Assembly: GCA_026214975.1 (NCBI GenBank) | Contig: CM047808.1 | Coordinates: forward strand, 57,748,583 to 57,812,582 | Reading direction: 5' to 3' | DNA from: Gentiana macrophylla | Lineage: Eukaryota; Streptophyta; Magnoliopsida; Gentianales; Gentianaceae | Length of the DNA: 64,000 nucleotides | In this document: positions 46,920 through 58,877 of the stretch, in pieces | How the letters are laid out: each line of letters starts with the position of its first letter | How positions within the stretch are numbered: the stretch's first letter is position 1 | Made by a program: the position numbers and the translations under genes | Notes under the pieces: model-generated | The model's input: the letters and a program-made list of their open reading frames with translations, nothing else | Databases searched by the model: none | Told to the model about the DNA's origin: nothing

Positions 46920-47565
46920 GGCTAGATCTGGGGGCTTATGATTGGGGTCGGACCAACACCTTGCCATATGTCATCCCCATGTTAACCCATCAATAAATAC
47001 AGATAGAAGAAGTATGAACCCTAAAGGCCAGGGACCCAGCCTTAGCCTATAAGCAGGCGCGAGCTCCGACCCAAGCCCTAGGTGAGGGGTCAGCTCGGCG
47101 GGCTCTTCTCGTCCACCATAGGTCAGCCTGGGAGGTCTTAAGAATATTAGCTCGTGTGCATATCAAAATCAGATAAGCATGGAAAGAATCCTCAGCCATA
47201 AAGGCTATGATTCTATCATTCAAACCAGCGTGATTATCTCATACAATTAAGGGGATTAAACTGCGTTTATCTATTTCTTAAGAAATACAAAATAAGAGTC
47301 CAACAAGGACCCGGCCCATGCAGGCCTAGGGCACAAACCCCTTATATAACAATCCCTAAGGAACTACGCGGACTTTATTCATGGCTAATACACACAGATA
47401 CATAGCGACTTGAGATACAAGATCTCGTGTCCAGATTTAAACCCCCACACAAATCACCCACCGTTACATCTTTTTTATGGTTCTTGAAGCTTGAATAGAT
47501 TGTCATTAGGATAAAAAAAAGTCCTCGATTTAATACCCGATGATTTCCGAAGATCGCCAGCACTT
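46920..47565 (+). repeat. gypsy LTR fragment, related to 18588-19200 (opposite orientation)
   Basis: The plus strand aligns by eye with the reverse complement of the Tat-like LTR. Shared phrases include CCAACACCTTGCCATATGTC/CTAACACCTTGCCACATGTC, TGGAAAGAATC(C/T)TCAGCCATA followed by AAGGCT, and ACAATCC(C/T)TAAGGAACTAC. The homology fades at both ends. No coding region attached to it was recognised. Confidence 0.65.
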
Positions 47566-47589
47566 TTAGGTTTGTGACAAAATAAAGCG

Positions 47590-49655
47590 CCGCTTGAGAT
47601 ACGTTTTGGCAAGGAACCCAAGTTTGACCGTCTCCGTGTTTTTGTTTGTCTTAGTTTTCACAACAAAATATCCAATACCCTAACGACAAAAAAGGATGAA
47701 ATTTATATTGTCTTGCTACCGGTGAAATTTTTGTTTCTCGTGACGTCAAGTTCCAGGAAACTAAATTTCCCTTTTATAACGTGGAACTTGGGCCGACCAA
47801 TGAAGAATCACGGGCCCCTAACACCCTTCCACATATGGACGACGATTTTCTAGATGAACTTGAATCTGTTTTGGATGAAAGAAATGTTAAACCGCATTTG
47901 GATGCGGACCCGGTTACAGGTATGGACGTGGAAAATACCGTTGCTCTGGCTCCCGATGAGGCCCCAACCGAACCTTTGGGCAGTGGATTTCGCAATAAAC
48001 GACCTTCGGAATGGCACAAACACTATGTTACACACACTGTTCGGGAAATGAGTCCGTCCTCGCCCTCATCCTCTCCAACTGGTTCCTCAGGTGCTCTTTA
48101 TTCTATAGCGCACATTGTGAATTGTGATAATTTTTCTATGCGACACCATATATATCTTGCAGCTATCACTACAGGTTTTGAGCCACGCACCTTTAATGAG
48201 TCAATGAAAGACGCGTGTTGGCGAGATGACAAGAAACAAGAGATTACTGCTCTTGAAATCAATGGCACCTGGGAAATGGCCGACCTTACCTCTAGCAAAA
48301 AAAGCACTCGCTCGCAAGTGGGTATATAAAATCAAATATCCACTAGATGGGGAAGTAGAACCCTTAAAGGCCCGCCTTGTTATTTCCGTAATCATCGATC
48401 GGGGGATTGATTACGGCGAATCTTTTTCTCTTGTGGCTAAAATGGTCATGGTTCTGGTCTTTCTGGCTATCGCAGCGGCAAAGAATTGGGCAGATGGATG
48501 TGCACAACGCGTCTTTAAACAGGGGCTTGGATGAGGAGGGTATACTTGAAATTTCCTATTGGCTTTAGGTTAATCGACCTGGCAGGGGGTGTCGATTGAA
48601 AAAGTCTTTGTATGGCTTGAAGCAGAATCCTCGATGTTGGTTCGCCAAGCTCGCTGCATCATTGAAACAATATGGCTTTCAGCATTCCTACTCAGATTAC
48701 TCTATGTTCACCTTTACGCAAGGCCATGTGCAACTTAATATCCTTGTTTATGTCGACGATTGATCATATCGGGTAATGACGCTTCCGCTCTTGCCTCCTT
48801 TAAACGGTATTTGAGTGCGTGCTTCCATATGAAAGATCTCGGTCCTATAAAGTATTTTCTTGGCATCGAGGTGACCCATTTCCTGGAAGGCATTTTTCCT
48901 CTATCAACGGAAATACACACTCGATATTCTTACCGAAGTGGGTGTTTTGGATGCTAAACCAAATGGACTTTCTTGTTGAGCGAAAGCAACGGTCTCGCCC
49001 TTGCTACTGGCACTTTTCTTGAAGGCCCGGGGCGTTATTGATGGCTTATTGATCGTCTCATCTACCTATCATTCATGCCGCCTGACTTGGCCTACACCGT
49101 CCACATTCTGGACCGTGCGTTATTTGACGAAGTGTCTGCGCCAAGGCATTTTGCTATGTGGTGATTGTGATCTCCTTTTATCTGGCTTGTGTGATTCGGA
49201 TTGGGCCAGTTGCCCCTTGACACGCCGCTCTCTAACCGGTTGGATTGTGTTTCTTGGGTCTTCACTGGTCTATTGGAAGACCAAGAAGCAACACATTGTT
49301 TCACGTTCGTCTGCTGAAGTCGAGTATCGATCAATGACAGCACTTACTTCCAAACAAAAGTGGTTGAAAGCCTTACTTACTGGCTTAGGGGTGGATCATC
49401 CCCGTGCGATGAACTTATAGCAAATATGCCCTCCATATTGCATAGAATTCGGTATTTCACGAACGCACAAAACACATCGAAGTTAGATCGCCACTATATT
49501 CGTGGATGCGGTCCAAGATGGCATGATAATTCCCCGTCACGTGTCCACCAATGAGCAATTGGCGGACATTTTTACCAATGCATTGGGGAAACGACAATTA
49601 TTTTATTTACTCAGCAAGTTGGATATTTGTGACCTACATGCTCCAACTTGAGGAG
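47590..49655 (+). pseudogene. decayed Ty1/copia pol (integrase C-terminus, RT, RNase H)
   Basis: Pieces of copia pol appear in changing frames: the integrase tail (TGEIFVSRDVKFQETKFPFY), RT (KALARKWVYKIKYPLDGEVE, LKKSLYGLKQNPRCWFAKLA, the catalytic YVDD followed by a stop) and RNase H (LCDSDWASCPLTRRSLTGW, WKTKKQHIVSRSSAEVEYRS). The only long uninterrupted frame is 47781-48329. Many frameshifts and stops show it is dead. Its 3' end has a purine-rich CAACTTGAGGAG followed by the start of an LTR at 49656. Confidence 0.82.
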
Positions 49656-49810
49656 TGTTATGGAATATATTCATTTTAAGAAACTAAATATTGTGTAATA
49701 TTTCTTATTTATGTACGGTAGTGAAACTGGAGATTTTAGGCATGATTAGTGGTGGCCCCCAATTCCCATGTAATATGTATATTTATAGTGTCATATCATA
49801 AATAAAATAC
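49656..49810 (+). repeat. 3' LTR of the decayed copia element (5' portion)
   Basis: TGTTATGGAATATATTC begins directly after the purine tract. The LTR is interrupted at 49811 by a LINE-like insertion and appears to continue from 50554 with AAATAAAATACACAG. Its end was not located. Confidence 0.5.
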
Positions 49811-50553
49811 GTCTATCTAAAATTTCTCATTTTTTTACCACTATGTCTCGCCGGCTTACTCCTCCGTTTTTCCCCACCTGACGCCGGCGGCATTATGCCG
49901 CCGGCGTCCACGTTTAACTTTCCTTTTTTCCTTCCTTTGTACTTTTCCTTTTCTTCCATGGATCGGTGATGTTTCAACAATTTTGTGGTGGCCTTTTTTC
50001 TCTTCCGCCGAATCTGGTTGTTTCCCGACCTGGAGCTTCATTGGTCTTCTTTCCCTCAGCATCGGAGCTTCTAGCCAGCTCTGGAGGTCGCCGGCGTTGG
50101 GTGAAAGGCTATCTCCGGCTTGATTTCTTCGCGTGCGGTGCCGGAATCTTGATTCTCGATGGTGTTTCTTTTGGATCCTCTGTACCGTTCGATAGTGGCG
50201 GCTGGTGGCGGAGCTGTGCTGCCGGAGCTTTTGGTTTTGTTGTTTTTTTTTTTTTTTTTTTGGGTCTTGGGTGAAGTTATTGGCTTGATGGGCTTCTTCA
50301 TCCCCTTCTATCAAGATGTCCTGTAGTGACTTTGTTCTTGATAGCTCAGTCAGTTGTTTCTGTGTTGTAGTTCCTTGCTGTATTTTTGTTCTTGTTCTGT
50401 TTGTGTATTTGTGTGTTTTCTATTGTGCATTTGTTCTTGGTTTGTCTGTTTGGTCCGGGTTGAGCCCCGGCTTTGTCCGGCGTTCTGTTTGTATTTTCTG
50501 GCGTTTGTCCGGCTTCAATGAAATCTTTCGTCTTCTCGGAAAAAAAGAATTTC
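49811..50553 (+). mobile_element. 5'-truncated LINE-like insertion
   Basis: The 12-bp direct repeat TAAATAAAATAC flanks it (49799-49810 and 50554-50565). It ends with GTCCGGCTTCAATGAAATC, a short stretch, then AAAAAAAG, as LINE 3' ends do. The interior is GC- and T-rich and contains an apparent 102-codon frame (49966-50274) without any recognised domain. It may be LINE 3' UTR. No reverse transcriptase is present, consistent with 5' truncation. Confidence 0.5.
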
Positions 50554-50798
50554 TAAATAAAATACACAGAAAATTTCCCAAAACTTGTCAAAATCACATA
50601 ATATACTCAAACAGTTGATAAATTAAGAAGATAAATTTCATCCCCCGATAACTCAACTTCTCAAAATCGCTGCCAAAAAAGTTCATATCTTATACAAGAA
50701 TAACCAAATGCCAGTTCTAACAAACACGAAAAGTTTAGTCAAAATTTCCTACTATAGCACACAGATAAGTGAGATAACTTTGAGAGACAACGACGATA

Positions 50799-53700
50799 TC
50801 AGCTTGTGGAACTTAAATATCGTAGCATGTATTCATTTGAAGACGAGATATCAGCTAAATCTTGATGTAATCGACTGATTGACTTTTGCAACGACCTCAT
50901 CGCCGGGAGCAAGCTCCGATAATTCTGCTGAATAGTAGGACCATGGAACTTGCACAGCTCCTACCAAAACAAATGGAACCAGTCAGAAAACTTTCAGCAT
51001 TTTTATATAGGTTTCTACATGCACACTCTGTCAGGCACCAACACAAACACAATATTTAGATGATAATGGACTGGACTCATTGGATGTTAAAAAAAAATGC
51101 ATCGACATATTTATCACATTTACAGACTCAGACATTCATTTTCTCTATTTTATTGGATCTTAATAAAAGGTGAAATGCATCCGAATCTTTATTCAAAAAG
51201 ACGAGATATGCCAGTCTATATGAATGCGATAATCGCAAATTTTACAGATTCTTAATTTTAGAGACAGAAAGAGATTACGCTCTACTTGCATTTTGGGTGG
51301 ATACAACGGTTTGGATCTGTACAAGACAGTTTTAAATGCAGTCATGATGAAGAACCCACTGATTGACAACCAAATGACCAATGTATAATAAACTTAATTG
51401 ATTAACAGCCCGGAAGATGCGTTCTAAGGTGTGGCTGAGAGACGTGCTTTGCTTAGCATTATTGAGGTCATCAAAACATCAAAAGTAAACAAAAGGATCA
51501 AATGTGAGATAAAGTTTTCCAATCTAACCTGGCACCACAGAAGAGTAAACTCCATATGAGGGCAGGTATCAAGAAGTTCTGCGAGAGCCTCGAATAATCT
51601 TTGCAGATACCTAAAAGGCACTGATGAAACAACAGCAGGTATGTCAGCTGACCTGACAGCCATAATGCACTTCTTGATCAATGAATCTTCATTCAATCGC
51701 AGGCTGAGGATTAAAGCTCGTCCTGGTTGATCTTCTTCCAGTGCTACATCTACTGCCTATAATAATATAGTTCATAAACAATATCATTCTAGAACTGAAT
51801 ATGTGGGTAACAATATCAAGTCAATGATCGTAAAATCCCTTACCTCTGGTGTAACATCTATGTCAAGATCAGTGGGATCAAAAATGAAAGAATCATCCAT
51901 AGTATAAATTAGAACTCCTTCAGTTGTTGCTGCTGCCCAATTCCGCCCAGTAGGTGCAATTCTGAGGCATTTCGTTCTGATGATAGGCCTTCCGTGGTTT
52001 GGCTTTGATCCGGGCAAGTCGTATGGCATCTTATTTTGCATTTGTTTGTCCACACCTTCCTCGGCATCACTATCTTCATCATCAATTAAGTTTAGTGGAC
52101 CAGCTTCAGTCATGTTCTTTGAGTTGAGGAAATCAAGAACACCGTCTAGAGAGAGATTATGCGTAATTTGAAATCTGCGGAGTAATACCTACAAAAGCAT
52201 ATCCATTCGTACAAGCATTACCAAACTGAAGTTTACATTTAAGCACAAACATATTAATCGCATTAAACTAACCTGGTCAGCAACATCGTACATACAAATG
52301 TATTTACTACTTCCACCAGCTAATATATAGCTCCCATCAGCAGAATAACATAGTGTGGTAAAACACTTTCCACTAGTGGAATTGGCAGCTGATCTCCGAT
52401 CTGTCATTAAACGACCACCAGCAATGTCCCTACGTCCCTCAATTGTGTACATTAACAGCCCTTCACGTGTATCCCAGAAATGAATATTCCCTTCCAATGT
52501 GCTGCAAGCCAACTGTCTTCCATCTGGACGGTATACAACTGTTAAGACATCATGCGTGTGTGGAAATGTCTCTATGGCACCTTTTCCATCAAAAACATCC
52601 CATAATCTAACAGTTTTGTCCCATGATGAGGAAGCCAAAGTATTCTGCATAAGAACAGCTCAAAATTAGGGGGGGAAAAAGAGGTGGTTCAAAATTAAGT
52701 CTTTCATTCACAGGCTAAAGATGCACCAAAATACACATTTCCATTGAACATACAGCAAAGAATCAACTTACATCTGTAGGAGAAAACATTAATCCATGTA
52801 CTGGACCTTCATGACCACTAAGAATGTCCATCAACTTGCCTGTCATCATTGACCATGCATATATCTGATACAAACAGTAAAGTTTGTCAATTATAACCAA
52901 TTTTAAAAAAGCACAAGGCAAAAGCCAAAACCATTTCCAGATCACCAGATCAATTTAAATAAGCACAAGAAAAATCCAAAACCATTTCCAAATCATCAGA
53001 CCTCAAATGAATCAAGAGTCCCAGCACAGATTACATCACCAGCCGGGGTTGCTGCTAAAGAAACAAATTGCTTAGAAGTAGGGGTGGTGAATGTTCTGAA
53101 ATTTCGATAGCGAACAACGTCCCAAGCACGAACTGTTCCATCAAGAGATGCACTCAAGAGACAATTGTTGTTGGCCATGAAATGAAGAGCAGTAACTACA
53201 TTTGTGTGCTCAGAGAATGTTATGAAACAGCATCCCGACGAAACCGTCCAAATCTGAAAAGCATGAAAAATAAGAGATTCAGGGGTGCATTTCAGGCCAG
53301 AGTAAGCTAAATCAAGCCCCCTAAACTAAAGCACCCATTTATATTTCAGAAAATCGTACAATTCTGTTCATATGTCTGCATTATGTTACATTCTCTGCAA
53401 CAACATTCGAAAGCCCCCCACAGTATGGAGGGACCATCTATCAAATCTAAAATATATAATAGCCGAAGTTCCAAGAACGTTTACTCATTTACTTCATGCT
53501 TTCATAGCATACCCGTTGAACATATGAAGACAGTGAACTAGAAACATCAACTAATTCTGATATTAAAAGAAGGAAATAACATAAATATAGCTGTAGGATA
53601 TGGGAGAAGATCTTGTTCCTTTGCCTACCTTGACTTTATTATCGTCTGCTCCAGTAGCTAAGAACTGAGAATCTGGTGAGTAAGCCAGACAGTTCACATC

Positions 53701-54848
53701 AAAGTAATGTCCTTGCTGCTTCAATATGTTTGTCTCTGATTTCCACTCCCACACGAGCAACTGTCCAAGCTTTGCACAGCCAAATGTCAACCAGTTCCCA
53801 AGATCATTGAACACGGCAGTTGTAATCTTCTCTCTTGATATTGACAACAAGTGAAGGCAAACAAAATCCGGCATTTGATAGAGCCCAAATACTCCATTTG
53901 AAAATCCGACAACCATCAAATCTAGGACCTTGTGATAATCACAAGATGTTACCTTTGCGGGAGCTTGCATCAAGTAATTTTTCTTCAACAATTCCCATTT
54001 GACTGTATGCAACAAAACACAATCGTCTTCATCCAAGGTTTCATATTTGCCATCAAAATCCTTCCTTTTATTGATTTTTGTGGCACCTTCATTATTCCCA
54101 TTCTCCAACAACATTTGATCAGGTATTCTAGGAGATTCTTGGTCTGAAACGTCGCTTTCACCGCTATCGGAGGTAGCATTTTTGCTGTCGTAACCCCAGC
54201 TAAAAACAGACCCATCACGTGATATTGTAACTACTCCGACAACATTACTATTCTTTTTATCAATTCTAAAGAAACAACCAACGATTGCGTCTCTATGCCC
54301 CAAAAACAAAAAGGGCTTACTGTAAGTCTTCAACTTTTTCAAGCAAAAGAGCCTAACGGTCAAATCTTTTGAACCCGCAAGTATAAACTTTGAGTCAGGA
54401 CTCCAATCCAAAGCGGTAACCTTATCATTGAAGTCAGCAAACGTTCTAATCAACTCAAAAGGAAAAATTCTTTTCTAAAACCTGGTGAGCGCCAAATTTG
54501 GAGCAACTTACCAGCAGCAACAGCAATAAGCTGACCGTCGGGGCTGAATTTGGAAGTGGCGACGGGATGCTTAAAAGTGATGCGGTGGAGAACAGCTCGC
54601 CGGCGCAAGTTAATGAAGAGAGAGCGGTTTTTCTCGTCAATGGCCAGTAGAAAAACACCATCAGGGGAGGCTGCGATGCATCGGAGATTCGTCGAAGATT
54701 GGCATGGTAGTGTATGGGATTCGGATTTGTTCAAATCGGTGACGGAGACTCTGTTACCGACCGGGGAGACTAGAAGCGTGTCGTTAACGACAAGAACGTT
54801 GCCGCCTCTATACGGTGCTCCGAGCAGATTACTGAATCTGTAGTTCAT
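50799..54848 (-). CDS. PWP2: PWP2/UTP1, WD40 protein of the small-subunit processome (7 exons, one frameshift)
   Basis: Periodic tryptophan protein 2 is a nucleolar UTP-B component needed for 18S rRNA processing. The N-terminus (MNYRFSNLLGAPYRGGNVLV, then SPVGNRVSVTDL) is typical. WD40 repeats follow (ALDWSPDSKFILAGSKDLTV, VTALHFMANNNCLLSASLDG, LASSSWDKTVRLWDVF), then an acidic linker and a C-terminal UTP12 helical domain (RSADIPAVVSSVPFRYLQRL). Exons deduced from GT-AG sites: 54848-53629, 53253-53002, 52864-52772, 52644-52273, 52188-51844, 51756-51529 and 50960-50799, all phase 0. The total is about 890 codons, normal for plants. In exon 1, near 54461-54475, one base is missing and the frame shifts after RSPGFRKEFF. 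This is either a real mutation or a sequence error. Confidence 0.93.
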
Positions 54849-55300
54849 TTTTTGTAGGGCGCCAGTGAGGAAGTGTGCGACAGACAGTAAAACCCACCCG
54901 ACAGACCCTTTTGAAGATATTGCTTAAACCCTAGAGAAAAGAACTGCACATTTTCTTTTCCGTTAGGTGAACATTAACTATCCCATGAAATTCTTAAAAT
55001 ATATTGAATAATATACTAGCTACTGCCTCCCTCCCGAAATGACGGTCCATTTACACATTTTATAATAATTAAAATATTACGTTTTATAATTTGTGTTATA
55101 AATATAACATGTGATATATGGATGTCTATTAGATAAAATACACCATGATCATAAGATATGATCGACGGGTGTTTTTACACCGTAAAGACGCGTGTATCAT
55201 ATCATGGCTTATTGCGTGCTTTAGAATAGATAAAAATAATGTGAAAGAGTTAGCCGCTTTGTTAGCCGGCATTTCTTAAGTCGGCAAGTGTTTTGTGTAT
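54849..55300. other. PWP2 upstream region and intergenic DNA
   Basis: About 100 bp upstream of the PWP2 start probably holds its 5' UTR and core promoter. The rest is AT-rich, with no coding signal. A short self-complementary stretch (GGGTGTTTTTACACC) lies near 55167. Confidence 0.45.
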
Positions 55301-56084
55301 ATATTAGATAATAGTGATGGAGTATGCCGTGCAAGGCGCCCGTTTCAAGTAAATCAAACTACATATTGCATTTAAATGTATGTATAACGAATGTGAGAAT
55401 TTTGATATGTAAATTTTAGATATATTCAGTTTATTTGAGAAAATCATTGAAATCATAAACAATATAATACCAAATCATGCACATGTTTAAAGATGAGTAA
55501 TACAATAAATAAAAAGCCATGCATATATTAGGAAAGTAGTAGTGCCCATAATAGGTTACAAAGCCAACAAAATATTACATCATTGGTGGTCATGTTAGAT
55601 CTAATAACTTAAGCAAAATAAGTACCGACATTTATTCAGTCCGCAAAAGAACAACTTCACATATTATCCAAAACAATTAATTGTTGATGGATGCACAACT
55701 AATGACCATAATATGCAAATATTCTTATTAGGTAAAACAACTAAAACTTAAGCACATATGATACGGGCATTGGCATGGCTTCAAAACACACAACATCATT
55801 CGTTGCTGAACTTACTTCTTACTGACCTTGTTCTTCAGCTTCTTCACTGGACTTTCAGGACCAAGGTTTGGGGTAGGAATGTCATGGGTAGGAGATGGAG
55901 ATTAATCAGAGCTGAGTACAGCTTCGTTTTCATCAGAATCGTTACCAAATACGATTGCCCTTTTTGCAGATGCAGCTGGCAGCATGGTTCTCTCATCCAT
56001 AGTAACCGTAGATGCTATTTCTTCTATAACATTTTTTGTTGATAGGCTGAACATTTGATGTTCTTTTTCAGCAGGCACTGAGGT

Positions 56085-58771
56085 TTAGCCTTGCACATTT
56101 GACTTTTCACCTACAGTCAAGTTGGAAGGTGGTTGTGCCATTGCAGAATTGGCTTCTTCTTGAGGATACAATGTCAGAATTGTGTAGGTCCTTTCAGCCT
56201 TACCTTTAAAGGTCTTGTCAAAATACTTGAGAAAGCACAGAACTCGCTTCTTCTCTATTTTCCTTGCAACCTCGTCAGTTAGTGGAGCATTCTAAGCACA
56301 AGCATAGATTTAATTAGAGAGCATAATGCTGCATACAATGAATGGGAGAAAAAAGAGTAGATGATTTATGAGAAGAAAGTACAGTCATTAAAAATACATG
56401 GACTTAAAATAGAAAGAACAAATAAAACATATATGCAAAAAAACCTTCATCAAAGAATGGTAGAGCACACTGATAAGAATGGTTGATTTGTAAACTTTAA
56501 GCACTGTATCACCTAAAGGTAAACCTACGTGATTTGAAACAACGGTTCAGTTAATAATATGCTCAGAAATTCAGAATCGATCATCGTTTTTTGGCTTCCA
56601 TTTGAAGATGGCAAATTTTGTCAATTAATTCAAGGAGAAACATGTAAAATTTCTTTATGATTTTTAGTGTATAACCTAGAAACTGTCAAAGACCTTTTTA
56701 ATGATCTATTAAATCTAACTCGATTATAAACATCATGACATTGTGGTGCAAAATGTAGGTACCTTTTTGTCTGCTTCCATAAGTTGAGTAGCAGTAAACT
56801 GAATGAACTTTTCTGCAGTTGATGCGAAGAGCGTGGTGGATAGTGTTCCGGATTCATCATTTAGGAAAACTTGCACATTACACCTACATAAGTGTAAATG
56901 GAATAATGTTAAGGATTTTTCTTCACTTTTTTGTCTGTCATTAACACACAAACAAGTTGGTTTACTGTTTACCGTGGTTCGACATCCATTTCTTTGTTGC
57001 AATACATACATGGGAGGTCCGAGCCTACTGGAAGATTGAATATTTTTTTGCATTTATCACAAACAGTAAACCAGATCCTCTCTTGTGCAGGCATGAGATG
57101 AATAGTTGCTGCAACCCAAGCAGTCTTAAGCTGTATTAGGATTACAAATTAACAGTTTAGGCTTTGTATTTAAAACAGAAAACCAATGTCTAAATGAATG
57201 TGATACATACTGTTTCCATTGACGCTAAAACATCTCTGATCGGAACAATGTCGGCAGCAGCAGGGGGTGGAATGAAAATGGTAGTCGATGTGTAAGCCTT
57301 TTCCTGAATCAACTGGCCAATCTTCTGGGCATGTTCATTGTACCTGCGCCAAAGAGCCTTTTTTAGTAAGACGAAGCAAAAAAAAAGTTTGACAAAAAAT
57401 ACTATATCATGTAGATTCATCAAGCTATAAATTCAAAGCATATCTAGTTTAGCAAGTAGAATTTACCAAGTAACCAAAGGTTCATTCTCATGGAGAGGAG
57501 GGTTGATCATGAAATAATGATTAACCTGTTGTCAACGACAAACCTATGGAAAGTAATGACAGAAAATCAAAGGCAACACTTATTTGTAATCATTAATGTT
57601 TTAAGTTCAGTATATATAAAATCTAAGGCATACCATTGTAGGTTTTGACTTTTAGATCAAATCCGACAATGAGGGTTGGCTGAGGGAACTTATTGGTGAT
57701 TCCAGATTCACCTTCATTCAACAAATCATCCCATAAGCGTAATATCATAGGTTGTTTCCTGTGACGAACAACATTTTGAGACATAGTACTTTGTAATATA
57801 AGAAAACAGATAATATTTATATAGCATAAAAAACTCACTCTTCATCAATGAGGATGTAATCTCTGACAGATGGTTTTATAGCATGAGGAACAGGGATAGA
57901 GTGCACAATCAATGCTTTCACATCTGTTTGGAAAAAGGTAGAACTTGGTAGTTAATTTTGTTCTTATAATTAACACACCCAATAGACAAGAAGCTAATAC
58001 CTGCTTTTTAGAACCCAGAAATGCAGATACTTATACATGCTCAGTGAATGGTAGACAACAAATTGGTGAAAGTACACATAAAAAGAATAACATACATTAG
58101 AAAATATTTTGCTTCATAGATATATTGTTTGTTTATTTTTCAAAGCAAAACAAGAGGACAACCGTATTATAACTTGCATAGACCAGGTAAACACTGGGTA
58201 TTAAAGCATACCAATAGATACATCACGGTCAGCCATCCTGAACATTTCTGAGAATCTCATGAAGTCAAAAGAGCATGGGAGCACATGTGGGACAGGGTCA
58301 TGAAGCGGTTGCACGTGTGTGTTAGGGTACAATGTCCAAGTGTAGTTGTATTCACCAATCTTGTACTTTGGCTCAGCAACCCTCACACCAGCATTCGTCA
58401 CATAATACCTCTTAAAAGGCTGGAAAATTATGTCAAAGTGATCAATTGCTGAAAAAGTGATCGCTGAAATATTAGTTCCATGTTTCAAACATAAAGTACA
58501 TCATTATTAACCATGATAAGATATTGGGCTGTATCAACATACTCTAAAACCAATTTAAATGATGTGCAATGACAAGACAATTACTTACTTTCATGTCAGT
58601 AAAAAGGAATTTCTTGTACAACATGCTTGGATTTGATTGAGATTCTTTAGTTGGACGTTTGATCAGAACCTGCACAATGACACTCCAGCCTCTTGTTCTG
58701 TCGTTAACTTGAAGGGCATCACAGATGTTTCGTCGTTCTTTTTTTTTTTTGTAACTAAATCCACGGTACAT
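56085..58771 (-). CDS. replication protein A 70-kDa subunit-like gene of the Helitron
   Basis: Several exons on the minus strand encode OB-fold, single-stranded-DNA-binding protein. Recognisable parts in order: DRTRGWSVIVQVLIKRPTKE; a second block with FDIIFQPFKRYYVTNAGVRV, WTLYPNTHVQPL and PCSFDFMRFSEMFRMADRDV; SIPVPHAIKPSVRDYILIDE; KQPMILRLWDDLLNEGESG; and the C-terminal AWVAATIHLMPAQERIWFTV with a zinc finger CDKC...CMYC. The last exon ends at a TAA at 56085 (QEEANSAMAQPPSNLTVGEK). Splice sites such as ATGAAA|GTAAGT (58589) are plausible, but not all introns could be fixed. The start at 58771 is uncertain. It lies between the helicase and the Helitron 3' end. Confidence 0.72.
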
Positions 58772-58877
58772 TCAGTTGTTTAAAGTTTTTTTCACATATA
58801 ATATCTAAAGCAGAAGGTAATATACTTTACAGGTAACAATTAATGCGAAGTATGTAAAATGGCATTAGATATAACAT

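Noticed and set aside
49856..50314. 152-codon Lys/Arg-rich minus frame
   Set aside because: It is antisense to a LINE-like insert and includes a poly-A translation (KKKKKKQQ). No known domain.
55013..55018. CTAG followed by T (minus) as Helitron 3' end
   Set aside because: No hairpin precedes it within 10-20 bases, unlike the candidate at 55299.
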